NCBI GenBank assembly: GCA_947166905.1
Contig: CAMVFZ010000002.1
Coordinates: forward strand, 62,001 to 126,000
Length of the DNA: 64,000 nucleotides
Direction: 5' to 3'
DNA from: an uncultured Prevotellaceae bacterium
GTDB lineage: Bacteria; Bacteroidota; Bacteroidia; Bacteroidales; UBA932
Below the pieces are notes generated by a model, which saw only the letters and a list, made by a program, of their open reading frames with translations, searched no databases and had not been told where the DNA came from. Made by a program: the position numbers and the translations under genes. Each line of letters begins with the position of its first letter. Position 1 is the stretch's first letter. This document shows, piece after piece, positions 24,366 to 33,330 of this stretch.

Positions 24366-26393
24366 TTACTCAGCACGTTTGGCTTTGCGGCCAAAGGCGG
24401 AAAGGCCGGAGTTAAGGAAGTCTATGTAACCGTCAATGCTAAGGTTATAGCCGCGAACAGGAACAAGCTGGCTGCCGTCAGAATCAAGAATTACGTAATT
24501 CGGCTGAGCATTAACGTTAAAACGCGAACGCACGATATAAGAATTCTTACGCCCCAAATCCTTCAGAACCTTACCAGTATCAGTAGTAAGCCAATCAGCC
24601 TCATCCAAAGAAGTCTTATCATCCGTATACAACGCAACAATAACAAACCTCTCCCTAAGCAAGGACAAAACACCAGGATCACTCCACACACGCTGCTCCA
24701 TCTCACGACAATTCACGCAACCATGCCCAGTAATATCCACAAACACCGGCTTATTCTGCTGTTTTGCGGCTTCCAGGCCCTCATCCAACGTGAAATAACC
24801 AGTTAATCCAAGCGGCATCTTAAGATCGTATTTACCGGCCTTTACAGGCGCAGCCTGAACGCTGCCATTACCACCCATAATGAAGTCCTGAGTCTCCATC
24901 GGCGGAATAAAACCAGAAATACCCTTGAGCGGAGCGCCCCACATACCCGGAATCATGTAAACCACAAAGGAGAAAGTGACAATAGCCAAGCCAAGGCGGG
25001 TTAGGCCGATATGCTCTACCTTATCGTCATACTTGAACCTAATCTTGCCAAGAAGATAGAATCCAAGCAAAGTAAAGATAACAATCCAGATTGCAAGGTA
25101 AATCTCCCTGTCAAGCAGATGCCAATGGTAAGTCTGGTCAGCAACGCTAAGGAACTTAAGGCCAAACGCAAGCTCAATAAAACCAAACACAACCTTCACT
25201 GAATTCATCCACGGGCCGTTTTTAAGCACCGACGGAAAGATAGCAAAGAAAGTGAAACCAAGAGCGAAAGCGGTAGAGAACGCCAACATTGTGATCATCG
25301 GCGTCCAGAACTCACCCTGGGTACTCTTGATGAGTACTGAGCCAACGATAGGTCCCGTGCAAGAGAATGAAACCAAAACAAGGGTAAGAGCCATGAAGAA
25401 TACACCTGCAAGACCCTTCTTGTCAGACTTGGCGTCGCTCTTGTTAACCAACTTGGAGGGGAGAGTAATCTCGAAAGCCCCAAAGAAGGATGCAGCGAAC
25501 ACAAGGAAAACCAAGAAGAAAATGACGTTGGGCACCCAGTGGGTAGACAGCCAGTTGAAAATATCCGCCGTCACAGCCTCTCCGCCAATTATCCAAGTAA
25601 GGCCGATGATGATGCAAATAGGCACCGTATACAGCAAGATGATGAACAAACCGTACATCATAGCCTTGAAGCGGCCGGCAGCAGGGGAGCCTGAGCCCTT
25701 AAGGAAGAATGACACGGTCATTGGAATCATCGGGAAGACGCAAGGAGTAAGAATCATTGCAAAACCCCAGAGGATGGCTTCCAAAATAAGGCTCCAAAGG
25801 CTTTCTCCGGAGGGGATTTCAGCCTCTTCGGCCGTATTTTCCTCAGGATTGTCTATTGCTGAGTAATGTCCCTCTGTATGTTCGCTAACTACTTGATTAT
25901 CATCATTAGTAACATTATTGTTAAGCAATGTAACATTTTTGTTACTATCCTCATTTGCTATATTATTGCCGGATTTGGTGAATTCCCAGTCCTCCGGAGA
26001 GGCGCACATGTTGCCAGAGCATGCAATCCATGTAACCATACCGTTAATCTTCCACGAATCGCCGGTCACCTTGAACTTCATGCCAAGGTGGAAGACACTA
26101 TCGTAGACGCTATTGCCATCCTCATTGATAATAGGGGTGGTAATCTCATAAGGAGAACCCATCGGCTCGCAACCTGACAGGCCGGAGAACTCTATGGTAG
26201 TGGCGCTGAATTTGTCCGACAAAGAATATGTATGCCAATCCTTGTGGCAAAAACCGGTAATAACAAGCTCAAGTATATCTCCTTTCTGCTCTACCGCACT
26301 CTTCCAAGAGACGGTTGCCTCGTTATTTGAAGCAAAAAGCGCAACACTCCACGACAGGAGTGCTGCGCAAATTAATGATATGGTTCGTTTCAT
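24366..26393 (-). CDS. DsbD-type thiol:disulfide interchange protein
   Basis: 675 residues. A signal peptide (1-21) leads into an N-terminal periplasmic domain (about 25-140; the conserved pieces CHKDWHTYS and ACSGNMC carry its cysteines), then a transmembrane CcdA-like domain (about 200-470), then a C-terminal thioredoxin domain with the active site HGCVNCREME. It passes electrons from cytoplasmic thioredoxin to the periplasm for disulfide isomerisation or cytochrome maturation. Between the first two domains is an Asn/Asp-rich linker (about 142-176) encoded by distinctly AT-rich DNA (25866-25970). It is 6 bp before rny's end and convergent with the 5'-nucleotidase. Confidence 0.9.
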   Translation of the reverse strand: MKRTISLICAALLSWSVALFASNNEATVSWKSAVEQKGDILELVITGFCHKDWHTYSLSDKFSATTIEFSGLSGCEPMGSPYEITTPIINEDGNSVYDSVFHLGMKFKVTGDSWKINGMVTWIACSGNMCASPEDWEFTKSGNNIANEDSNKNVTLLNNNVTNDDNQVVSEHTEGHYSAIDNPEENTAEEAEIPSGESLWSLILEAILWGFAMILTPCVFPMIPMTVSFFLKGSGSPAAGRFKAMMYGLFIILLYTVPICIIIGLTWIIGGEAVTADIFNWLSTHWVPNVIFFLVFLVFAASFFGAFEITLPSKLVNKSDAKSDKKGLAGVFFMALTLVLVSFSCTGPIVGSVLIKSTQGEFWTPMITMLAFSTAFALGFTFFAIFPSVLKNGPWMNSVKVVFGFIELAFGLKFLSVADQTYHWHLLDREIYLAIWIVIFTLLGFYLLGKIRFKYDDKVEHIGLTRLGLAIVTFSFVVYMIPGMWGAPLKGISGFIPPMETQDFIMGGNGSVQAAPVKAGKYDLKMPLGLTGYFTLDEGLEAAKQQNKPVFVDITGHGCVNCREMEQRVWSDPGVLSLLRERFVIVALYTDDKTSLDEADWLTTDTGKVLKDLGRKNSYIVRSRFNVNAQPNYVILDSDGSQLVPVRGYNLSIDGYIDFLNSGLSAFGRKAKRAE

Positions 26394-26399
26394 ATGTTA

Positions 26400-27944
26400 C
26401 TATTTTGCATATGCAACAGAACGAGTCTCTCTTATAACGGTAATCTTTACCTGACCGGGATAAGTCATCTCGTTCTGGATCTTCTGTGCAATCTCTGTTG
26501 ACAGCTCTTCTGCCTGCTGGTCTGAAACTTCCTCTGCTCCTACTACTACGCGAAGCTCACGGCCGGCCTGGATAGCATAGCTCTTGGTAACGCCAGGATA
26601 AGAAGATGCAAGATCTTCCATTCCCTTGAGCCTCTTGATGTAAGACTCGATTACTTCACGTCTTGCTCCAGGTCTTGCGCCGGATATAGCATCGCTTGCA
26701 AGAACTATCGGGGCGATGATGGAAGTCATCTCCATCTCTTCATGGTGGGCACCGATTGCATTGCAGATTTCAGGACGCTCTTTGTACTGCTCTGCCAGCT
26801 TGGCACCAAGCAATGCGTGCGGGAGCTCAGGATCCTCTGTGGATACCTTGCCGATATCGTGGAGCAGACCGGCTCTCTTGGCAGCCTTGACGTTAAGTCC
26901 AAGCTCAGATGCCATGATGGCGCAGATATTTGCTACCTCGCGGGAGTGCTGCAAAAGGTTCTGACCGTAAGAAGAACGGTATTTCATTCGGCCGATAAGC
27001 TTAACCAGCTCTATATTCATACCGTGGATACCCAGGTCTATGCAGGTACGCTTTCCGGTTTCAAGAATCTCGTCGTCAAGCTGCTTCTGAACCTTGGTAA
27101 CAACCTCCTCGATTCTTGCGGGATGGATACGGCCGTCGATTACCAACTGGTGAAGGGCAAGGCGGGCAACCTCCCTGCGAACGGGGTCGAAGGCAGAAAG
27201 GAGGATGGCATCGGGAGTATCGTCAACAACGATTTCTACACCGGTTGCAGCCTCCAGGGCGCGGATGTTACGGCCCTCACGGCCGATGATGCGGCCCTTG
27301 ATCTCGTCGCTCTCGATAGGGAAGGTGGTAACGGCGTTCTCGATTGCAGCTTCAGTAGCGGTGCGCTGGATAGTGGTAATTACTATTCTCTTGGCCTCGC
27401 GGGAAGCGTTCATACGAGCCTCGTCCATGGTATCGTTGATGTAAGCCTGGGCCTCTGTACGGGCCTCTGCCTTCATGTTTTCTACCAGTTTTTCCTTGGC
27501 CTCTGCTGCGGTCATTCCGGCGATATTCTCTATCTGTTTGGTGACTTCTGCCTTAAGAGTGTCGAACTCTTTGCTCTTGCGGTCCAGGCTTTCGCGCTGT
27601 CCGGCAAGGGATTTCTTCATATTCTCTGCCTCTGCCAGTTTCTTCTGGAGTTCTCCGTTCTGCTGGTTAAGGGTGGCTTCTTTCTGCTTCAGGCGGCTCT
27701 CTGCCTCTCTAAGCTGGGCGTTTTTATCGTTTACGTACTTGTCGTGCTCGCTTCTGAGCTGAAGGAATTTCTCTTTGGCTTGGAGGATTCTCTCTTTCTT
27801 GATGCCCTCCGCCTCTATCTTGGCCTGCTCTATGATCTCGTCCTTGCGACCTTTAAGAAGTATTTTACGTACAGTAAGATAAATGCATAACGCAAGAACA
27901 GCTCCTGCGGCAGCGCCTATAAGAAGTGCTAGTATAACTGACAT
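26400..27944 (-). CDS. rny: Ribonuclease Y
   Basis: 514 residues, normal for RNase Y: an N-terminal membrane helix (about 4-24), a long coiled coil (about 30-190), a KH RNA-binding domain ([15 protein letters not shown]), and an HD domain with [13 protein letters not shown] and LLHDIGKV. It is a membrane-bound endonuclease that starts mRNA decay. It lies downstream of zapA and the 6S RNA on the same strand; no clear separate promoter was found in the short gap. Confidence 0.96.
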   Translation of the reverse strand: MSVILALLIGAAAGAVLALCIYLTVRKILLKGRKDEIIEQAKIEAEGIKKERILQAKEKFLQLRSEHDKYVNDKNAQLREAESRLKQKEATLNQQNGELQKKLAEAENMKKSLAGQRESLDRKSKEFDTLKAEVTKQIENIAGMTAAEAKEKLVENMKAEARTEAQAYINDTMDEARMNASREAKRIVITTIQRTATEAAIENAVTTFPIESDEIKGRIIGREGRNIRALEAATGVEIVVDDTPDAILLSAFDPVRREVARLALHQLVIDGRIHPARIEEVVTKVQKQLDDEILETGKRTCIDLGIHGMNIELVKLIGRMKYRSSYGQNLLQHSREVANICAIMASELGLNVKAAKRAGLLHDIGKVSTEDPELPHALLGAKLAEQYKERPEICNAIGAHHEEMEMTSIIAPIVLASDAISGARPGARREVIESYIKRLKGMEDLASSYPGVTKSYAIQAGRELRVVVGAEEVSDQQAEELSTEIAQKIQNEMTYPGQVKITVIRETRSVAYAK

Positions 27945-27997
27945 ATTATAATTTTAGGTTAATTGGTCTTCCTATTAAAGTGTTCAACTTTTGCGGG

Positions 27998-28196
27998 AAG
28001 CCAGGGAATCTATGTGAAATGCCGCCGCAGCCAAGTCAGAAAAATCTCTATTACAAGATTTGGGCTCTGTGCCGGTTCAGTAATCCTGCGCTGCAATTAA
28101 GCAGATTGGCAATGCCAATTCAGGCCCGCCATCCCCGACTCAAGTTACCCTGTTCCAAGGAACCTGTTGTTTTCAGCCGGATAAGCGGCGGCTTTA
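27998..28196 (-). ncRNA. ssrS: 6S RNA
   Basis: Minus-strand RNA of about 195 bases between zapA and rny. Its 3' part carries CTGCGGCGGCATTTCACATA then GATTCC (28029 down to about 28003), almost the same as the E. coli 6S RNA 3' end as I remember it (CTGCGGCGGCATCTCGGAGA then TTCC). The 5' part (AAGCCGCCGC, just past the zapA stop) pairs with it to close the long stem, as in 6S RNA, and the middle has the partly paired GTTCCTTGGAAC region. 6S RNA binds the housekeeping RNA polymerase holoenzyme in stationary phase. It starts immediately after zapA, the same order (zapA-ssrS) as in E. coli. Ends are approximate. Confidence 0.8.
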
Positions 28197-28481
28197 TCAC
28201 ATAATATTCTTCAGGTAAGAATCAGTGGCCTCTTTTAAGGATGCGGCCTCTGCGCCTACGGATTCCAGTTTTTTCTGGATGGAAAGAGAATTGATGCTCT
28301 CGTTCAGGGCAACGAAGGCAACCAGGTCTGACATAGGCCTGCTTGCGAACTTGCTCGCATACGCATTGATTTTCTTGTTGACGGAGTCTGCAGCCTTACG
28401 GATCAGTTCTTCCTGCTCCGGGGTTGCAGCCTTCAGAGTATACTCTTTATCGGCGATCCTAATGGTAATTCGCTGCTCCAT
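28197..28481 (-). CDS. zapA: Cell division protein ZapA
   Basis: 94 residues with the ZapA opening (RITIRIADKEYTLKA) and the helix KAADSVNKKINAYA, then a C-terminal coiled coil. It stabilises the FtsZ ring. It is 9 bp after a ZapB-like coiled-coil gene and directly before the 6S RNA; its stop codon TGA (28197-28199) lies at the probable 6S 5' end, so the RNA is likely processed from or started near the mRNA tail. Confidence 0.9.
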   Translation of the reverse strand: MEQRITIRIADKEYTLKAATPEQEELIRKAADSVNKKINAYASKFASRPMSDLVAFVALNESINSLSIQKKLESVGAEAASLKEATDSYLKNIM

Positions 28482-28490
28482 CTTTACGTA

Positions 28491-28763
28491 TTATCTTTCA
28501 AGCTGTGCAATGCATTTGTCCAGCTGTCTGAGCATCTTTTCTATTTTCTCCTTTGCGGCAGGGTTTCCGCCCTCCGCTGCGCTGAAGGCCTGAGTAAGCT
28601 TAAGGTTGTCCACCTGTCTTTCCAGTCCCGCAATTTTAACTTTCAAGGCCGCTATTGTCTGATTGCTCTGCATAAGCTCTGCAGAAAGTTTTTCACTCTC
28701 TGCTTTCTGCCCTTCGTAGAGGGCGATAAGCTTCTCTATATTCTGTTTAATATCTTCAAGCAT
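28491..28763 (-). CDS. Short coiled-coil protein, ZapB-like by position
   Basis: 90 residues from ATG 28763. Almost entirely heptad-like, with IEKLIALYEGQKAESEKLSA and AALKVKIAGLERQVDNLKL. There is no signal peptide. It resembles ZapB in size and coil content and precedes zapA, so a division role is plausible, but coiled coils are weak evidence of kinship. The longer frame reaching 28811 would start before the promoter's -7 box and is rejected. Confidence 0.7.
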   Translation of the reverse strand: MLEDIKQNIEKLIALYEGQKAESEKLSAELMQSNQTIAALKVKIAGLERQVDNLKLTQAFSAAEGGNPAAKEKIEKMLRQLDKCIAQLER

Positions 28764-28787
28764 ACAGCGATATAAGCCTATTACCTG

Positions 28788-28819
28788 CAAATATACGGTT
28801 TTTATCCACAATATTCAAA
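28788..28819 (-). promoter_or_regulatory. Promoter of the coiled-coil-zapA-6S cluster
   Basis: On the minus strand TTTG (28816-28819), 20 bases, then TATATTTG (28788-28795): a full match to the Bacteroidota consensus, 25 bp before the ATG at 28763. Confidence 0.75.
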
Positions 28820-28838
28820 CACGCGCGTAAATTTTTTG

Positions 28839-28846
28839 TATATTTG
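28839..28846 (+). promoter_or_regulatory. -7-type box directly before nadE
   Basis: TATATTTG ends just 4 bp before the ATG at 28851. If used, the transcript would be leaderless or nearly so. The -33 region is poor. Confidence 0.4.
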
Positions 28847-28850
28847 CGAT

Positions 28851-30803
28851 ATGAAAGATTACGGATTCTTCAGGGTTGCGGCTGCCGCACCTTCAGTCAA
28901 GCCTTCGGATGTAGCATACAATCTGGAGCACATCGCCCTTATGGCAGACAAAGCAGACGCCGACGGCGTTTCATTGCTTGTTTTCCCGGAGCTTTCCATT
29001 ACCGGATATACCTGTGCCGATTTATTTGGTCAGCAGCTATTGCTCCAGGCCGCAGAAGAGGCTATAGTAGACCTCAAGATGCAGTCCATTGCATGGAAGG
29101 TCACCCTTTTGGTGGGTGTTCCGGTATCCTATGCCGGCCGCCTTTACAATTGCGCAGCCGTAATCAGGCACGGCCGCCTTTATGGCCTGGTCCCCAAGAC
29201 CTATCTTCCAAATTACAACGAGTTTTATGAAGGCCGATGGTTCTCATCCGCCAAAGACTTCATGCCGGAACCGGCCACCATCAAGTATGCAGGGGAGGAA
29301 GTACTCCTTTCTCCGCTCCAGATTTTCAAGGTTGGAAAGGCAAAGGTTGCGGTAGAGATCTGTGAGGATTTATGGACCCCTCTTCCGCCTTCTTCATACC
29401 ATGCCCTTAACGGTGCAGACGTCATTGCAAACCTTTCTGCAAGTAATGAAGTACTGCTTAAACATAACTATCGTAAAGATTTGATAGCCAATCAGTCCGC
29501 AAGAACTGTAAGTGCGTATGTTTACGCCTCCTGCGGCTTTGGCGAATCTACCCAGGATCTTGTTTATGCAGCCAGCTCAGTCATCTGCGAGAACGGCGCA
29601 GTCCTGGTAGAAAACGAGCGTTTCAAGGTAGAAGGCAGTATGATCGAGGCCGATGTCGACCTTGAAAAACTTGACTCCCTGCGCCGTAAGCAGAGTACCT
29701 TCGGAGCCGTATCTCCGGATGGAACTTCCACATCTGAACATCGTCCTTTGTACAACACCATAGAGGTTGGTGAAGCCGCCGATACTGACTTTGAGGCAAG
29801 GCTTATGCGCCATGTAGAGCCGCTGCCCTTCGTCCCCGCAGGCAATCCGGAAGAACTGGATTCCAGGGCAAGGGAGATTGTCTCCATCCAGGTCGCAGGC
29901 TTGGCCACAAGGCTCAGCCATATCAACTGCAAAACAGCAGTAATCGGTGTTTCCGGTGGTCTGGACAGCACTTTGGCCCTGCTTATCACCGTCATGGCCT
30001 TCGACAAGCTTGGACTTGACAGAAGGGGAGTCTACGGCGTAACCATGCCTGGCTTCGGTACTACCGACCGCACCTATAACAATGCCATCGGCCTTATGGA
30101 GGCGTTGGGCATAACTGTGCAGGAGATTCCTATCGGCGCCGCTGTAATGCAGCATTTCGCCGACATCGGCCAGGATCCTGAGAATCACGATGTTACATAT
30201 GAGAATTCACAGGCCCGCGAGCGTACCCAGATACTGATGGACCTTGCCAATAAGCTGAATGGCATAGTTGTCGGTACCGGTGACCTGTCAGAGCTCGCCC
30301 TTGGCTGGGCGACATACAACGGAGACCACATGTCAATGTATGCCGTTAATGCAGGTGTCCCCAAGACCCTTGTGCGTTACCTTGTCAAGTGGGCCAGCGA
30401 GAATTACTTCGATTCATCGGAGATTCTTGCAGATATAATCGATACTCCTATCAGCCCGGAACTTGTTCCCGCAGGCCAGGACGGAGAGATACTTCAGAAG
30501 ACAGAAGACCTTGTAGGCCCTTATGAGCTTCATGACTTCTTCCTTTACAATTTCTTCCGCTTTGGTTTTGGCCCGGAGAAGATTTACTTCATGGCTAAAA
30601 AAGCACATAAGGACTACTCCGATGAAGTAATCCTTATGTGGTTAAAAGTATTTTTCAGAAGGTTTTTCAACCAGCAGTTCAAGCGTTCCTGCATTCCTGA
30701 CGGCCCTAAAGTGGGTTCCGTAGTACTGTCTCCAAGAGGGGACTGGAGGATGCCCAGCGACGCTTCTTCCCGCCTTTGGCTTTCACAGCTGGAAGAACTA
30801 TAA
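28851..30803 (+). CDS. nadE: Glutamine-dependent NAD+ synthetase
   Basis: 650 residues. The N-terminal nitrilase-type glutaminase domain (about 5-290) has the catalytic Glu in FPELSITGY, the Lys in LVPKTYLPNY and the Cys in VEICEDLWTP. The C-terminal synthetase domain has the PP-loop GVSGGLDST and the STELALG-like GDLSELALGWATYNGDHM. It makes NAD+ from deamido-NAD+ with glutamine and ATP. The ATG at 28851 gives MKDYGFFRVAAAAP, the natural family start. The 3' end overlaps the convergent purine nucleoside phosphorylase gene by 6 bp. Confidence 0.96.
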   Translation: MKDYGFFRVAAAAPSVKPSDVAYNLEHIALMADKADADGVSLLVFPELSITGYTCADLFGQQLLLQAAEEAIVDLKMQSIAWKVTLLVGVPVSYAGRLYNCAAVIRHGRLYGLVPKTYLPNYNEFYEGRWFSSAKDFMPEPATIKYAGEEVLLSPLQIFKVGKAKVAVEICEDLWTPLPPSSYHALNGADVIANLSASNEVLLKHNYRKDLIANQSARTVSAYVYASCGFGESTQDLVYAASSVICENGAVLVENERFKVEGSMIEADVDLEKLDSLRRKQSTFGAVSPDGTSTSEHRPLYNTIEVGEAADTDFEARLMRHVEPLPFVPAGNPEELDSRAREIVSIQVAGLATRLSHINCKTAVIGVSGGLDSTLALLITVMAFDKLGLDRRGVYGVTMPGFGTTDRTYNNAIGLMEALGITVQEIPIGAAVMQHFADIGQDPENHDVTYENSQARERTQILMDLANKLNGIVVGTGDLSELALGWATYNGDHMSMYAVNAGVPKTLVRYLVKWASENYFDSSEILADIIDTPISPELVPAGQDGEILQKTEDLVGPYELHDFFLYNFFRFGFGPEKIYFMAKKAHKDYSDEVILMWLKVFFRRFFNQQFKRSCIPDGPKVGSVVLSPRGDWRMPSDASSRLWLSQLEEL

Positions 30804-31631
30804 GCTCTCTATCAGTTTTGTGAAAATTACGGACATCTTATCTGCTGCGGCGTTGGCGGCTACAACAACGTCGTCGCCGTCGTTTACGTAGTCTTCTGCG
30901 TATACGTCGTGGGCCTCATTGGTAATAACGGACATTCCGAATACAGGCACGCTCATGTGGCGGGCAACGATAACCTCCGGGACTGTTGACATTCCGGTAG
31001 CATCGGCGCCGATGACACGGATATACTTATACTCCGCAGGAGTCTCGTAGGTAGGGCCGGTTCCGGCAAAATATACACCCTTGTGGACATGGATGCCCTC
31101 TGCCTCTGCAATGGCCTCAGCCTTCTTGATAAGTCCAAGGTCATAGGGACGTGTCATATCGGGGAAACGCGGGCCGAACTCGTCCATATTCTTACCAATC
31201 AACGGGTTAGGTATGTGGCCGATGTGGTCTTTGATAATCATCAGGTCTCCAACGTGATAGTCGAAGTTGATGCCGCCGGCTGCATTTGATACAAACAGGT
31301 ACTTGATGCCAACCACAATCATAACGCGTGTAGGCAGGGTAACCTGATCCATTGAATAGCCCTCGTAGTAGTGGATACGGCCCTGCATTGCCATGACTGT
31401 CTTGCCGCCAAGTTCTCCTACTATGAAGTTACCCTTGTGGCCGATGGCCGTAGAAACCGGGAATCCGGGGATATCCTTATACGGAATAACAACGGGGTTA
31501 GCGATATTATCTGCCAGTTTTCCAAGGCCGCTGCCAAGGATGATACCAACAGTAGGCTTCAAATTGTTCTCAGCCAGCACGACCTTGATGTAGTCGGCTG
31601 CTGCATGAATTCTTTCAACTCTAGGATCCAT
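30798..31631 (-). CDS. Purine nucleoside phosphorylase (class II type)
   Basis: 277 residues, length and motifs of the trimeric PNP (PunA/XapA) family: GIILGSGLGKLAD (phosphate binding), GHKGNFIVGELGGKTVMAMQ, then RIHYYEGY, FVSNAAGGIN, the base-binding YETPAEYKYIRV, and GMSTVPEVIVARH. It splits purine nucleosides with phosphate for purine salvage. The next gene upstream on the same strand is a nucleoside deaminase-type enzyme (15 bp away), in keeping with salvage or SAH/MTA recycling. Confidence 0.93.
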   Translation of the reverse strand: MDPRVERIHAAADYIKVVLAENNLKPTVGIILGSGLGKLADNIANPVVIPYKDIPGFPVSTAIGHKGNFIVGELGGKTVMAMQGRIHYYEGYSMDQVTLPTRVMIVVGIKYLFVSNAAGGINFDYHVGDLMIIKDHIGHIPNPLIGKNMDEFGPRFPDMTRPYDLGLIKKAEAIAEAEGIHVHKGVYFAGTGPTYETPAEYKYIRVIGADATGMSTVPEVIVARHMSVPVFGMSVITNEAHDVYAEDYVNDGDDVVVAANAAADKMSVIFTKLIESL

Positions 31632-31646
31632 ATAGTTTCAATTTAA

Positions 31647-32909
31647 TTATGCGTGTTTAACAAGTATTTTCCTGGCTTCTGCAATGAGTTCCTTTTCTCC
31701 CGGAACGATGCGGTTCTTCATAACGAACTTACCTCCGGAAATTACGGAATCTATGCAGTCGCTGTGGGCGGAGTAAACAAAGTTGGCCAGGAAGGAACCG
31801 GGCGACAAGAAGAAGGTGTTGTCCGTATCCACGATAAGGATATCGGCACGTTTGCCAACCTCCAGGACACCTGTATCAAGCCTCAGGGCCTTTGCTCCGT
31901 TGATTGTTGCAGCAGCGGCAAGCTCGTCCAGTGGCAAGGATTTGGGATCATTCCTCCAGGCCTTTTGCAGTATGGCCGATGTCTTCATGGCCTCCAGCAT
32001 ATCCAGGTTGTTGGACGACGCGCAACCATCCGTACCGATGCAAACATTTGCTCCGGCATCCCTAAGCTCTTGATATTTAAACTTATAGCCCGATGACAAC
32101 TTAAGGTTGGAATTGACGTTGTGGACGCAATTTACCTTGTGCTTGCCAAGGAGCTCAATGTCCTTTTCCGAAAGCCAGAGAGTGTGGGCCGCAATAACGT
32201 TGGAGTCCAGGACGCCAAGCCTGTCAAGATACTCTACCGGGCTAAGGCCTCCGTGGGCTTCCATGCAGTCCTCAATCTCTTTGCGGGTTTCACTAAGATG
32301 TATATGAAGAAGAAGGTTATGCTTGCGGGCGAACTCAGTTGCCCAAAGTATCATGGGCTCGCTTACAGAGTAGATGGCGTGGAATGAAATACATAATTTG
32401 GAGTCTCCGTTCCAATCCTTGCAAGCCTGATACATTTGTTCGCATTCATCCTTTTGCAGAGCTGCCTTCTCTTTGTCGTTGTTGTCAAGTACAACGTAAG
32501 ACGAAACAGGGAATACACCCATTTCTACTGCGGCCTTTCTTGCGTGAGGAATGAACCAGTATTGGTCATTGAAAGTTGTAGTGCCTGTCTTGATCATCTC
32601 CAGGGCGGCGATCTTCGTTGCCCAGTAGACGTACTCCGCATCAATGTTGGACTCGATGTCCCAGATGCGGCTTATCCAATCCTGGAAGCATATGTCTTCT
32701 CCCAGTCCACGCATCATGGACATGCCTGCGTGGGTGTGCATGTTTACAAAGCCCGGGAATGCTGTTTTACCCGTGCAATCCATTATCTCTGCTCCCGATG
32801 CTGCAGTAGCTGCGCCCGCTTTGGAGATGTTGGAAATCAGTCCGTTAGAAACGACTATGTCAGTTTGGGAGCCATTCAGTGTAATGTTTTTTAGCAGAAT
32901 GGTGCCCAT
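31647..32909 (-). CDS. Amidohydrolase, SAH/MTA deaminase type
   Basis: 420 residues from ATG 32909. It is an ATZ/TRZ-class metal-dependent amidohydrolase: the metal pair in FVNMHTHAGMSM, ISFHAIYSVS, LLLHIHLSETRKE, and the late metal Asp in CIGTDGCASSNNLDM. Close relatives deaminate S-adenosylhomocysteine, 5'-methylthioadenosine or guanine-like rings; the nearby phosphorylase supports the nucleoside choice. The longer frame (to 32978) overlaps the upstream gene and is less likely. It begins 1 bp after the PUR-protein gene stop. Confidence 0.85.
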   Translation of the reverse strand: MGTILLKNITLNGSQTDIVVSNGLISNISKAGAATAASGAEIMDCTGKTAFPGFVNMHTHAGMSMMRGLGEDICFQDWISRIWDIESNIDAEYVYWATKIAALEMIKTGTTTFNDQYWFIPHARKAAVEMGVFPVSSYVVLDNNDKEKAALQKDECEQMYQACKDWNGDSKLCISFHAIYSVSEPMILWATEFARKHNLLLHIHLSETRKEIEDCMEAHGGLSPVEYLDRLGVLDSNVIAAHTLWLSEKDIELLGKHKVNCVHNVNSNLKLSSGYKFKYQELRDAGANVCIGTDGCASSNNLDMLEAMKTSAILQKAWRNDPKSLPLDELAAAATINGAKALRLDTGVLEVGKRADILIVDTDNTFFLSPGSFLANFVYSAHSDCIDSVISGGKFVMKNRIVPGEKELIAEARKILVKHA

Positions 32910-32910
32910 A

Positions 32911-33234
32911 CTAGAATTCTTCTTTGTCTGTGTTTTCTGACGGTTGTTCTGAAAGACAATTAGTGCGGATATAGTCAATTACCTCTTGCAGTCCTTCTGC
33001 AAACTTGTCGAAGTCTTCCTTGTAAAGGAAAATCTTGTGTTTGTCGAAGGAAAAGCGGCCGTCGGCTTCTGTGCGGCGTCTGCTCTCTGTTATAGTAAGG
33101 AAGTAATCCTTTGCCCCTCTGGTAGATTTTACATCAAAAAAATAAGTGCGTTTACCTGCCCTTACGGGCTTTGAATAAACATCATCGCCCTGTTTTTCGC
33201 GGGCGAATCCTCCATCATAATCTTCCCTATACAT
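32911..33234 (-). CDS. DUF3276 / PUR-like nucleic-acid-binding protein
   Basis: 107 residues with the Bacteroidota PUR repeat layout: VRAGKRTYFFDVKSTRGAKD, YFLTITESRR and HKIFLYKEDFDKFAEGL. Related PUR-alpha folds bind single-stranded DNA or RNA. The C-terminal tail is acidic. The gene stop lies 1 bp before the deaminase ATG, so the pair is co-transcribed. A -7 box TAAATTTG (33269-33276, minus) lies 34 bp upstream. Confidence 0.88.
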   Translation of the reverse strand: MYREDYDGGFAREKQGDDVYSKPVRAGKRTYFFDVKSTRGAKDYFLTITESRRRTEADGRFSFDKHKIFLYKEDFDKFAEGLQEVIDYIRTNCLSEQPSENTDKEEF

Positions 33235-33299
33235 ATCTTTTTCTTTAATTGGAAACCAATATTAGTTTCAAATTTAATGAAAATTATCAAAAATGACAC

Positions 33300-33307
33300 T
33301 ATCTTTG
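33300..33307 (+). promoter_or_regulatory. -7 box of the nusB operon
   Basis: TATCTTTG, 23 bp before the nusB ATG. The divergent PUR-gene -7 box is 24 bp away on the other strand. Confidence 0.55.
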
Positions 33308-33330
33308 CAAGAAAAATATAAAAAATTAAG

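Noticed and set aside
26742..27890. 382-codon plus-strand open frame opposite rny
   Set aside because: It is the antisense shadow of a well-recognised RNase Y gene; its protein has no family features and an unlikely amino-acid mix.
27980..28204. 74-codon plus-strand frame in the rny-zapA gap
   Set aside because: It runs antisense to the 6S-like RNA and has no coding features.
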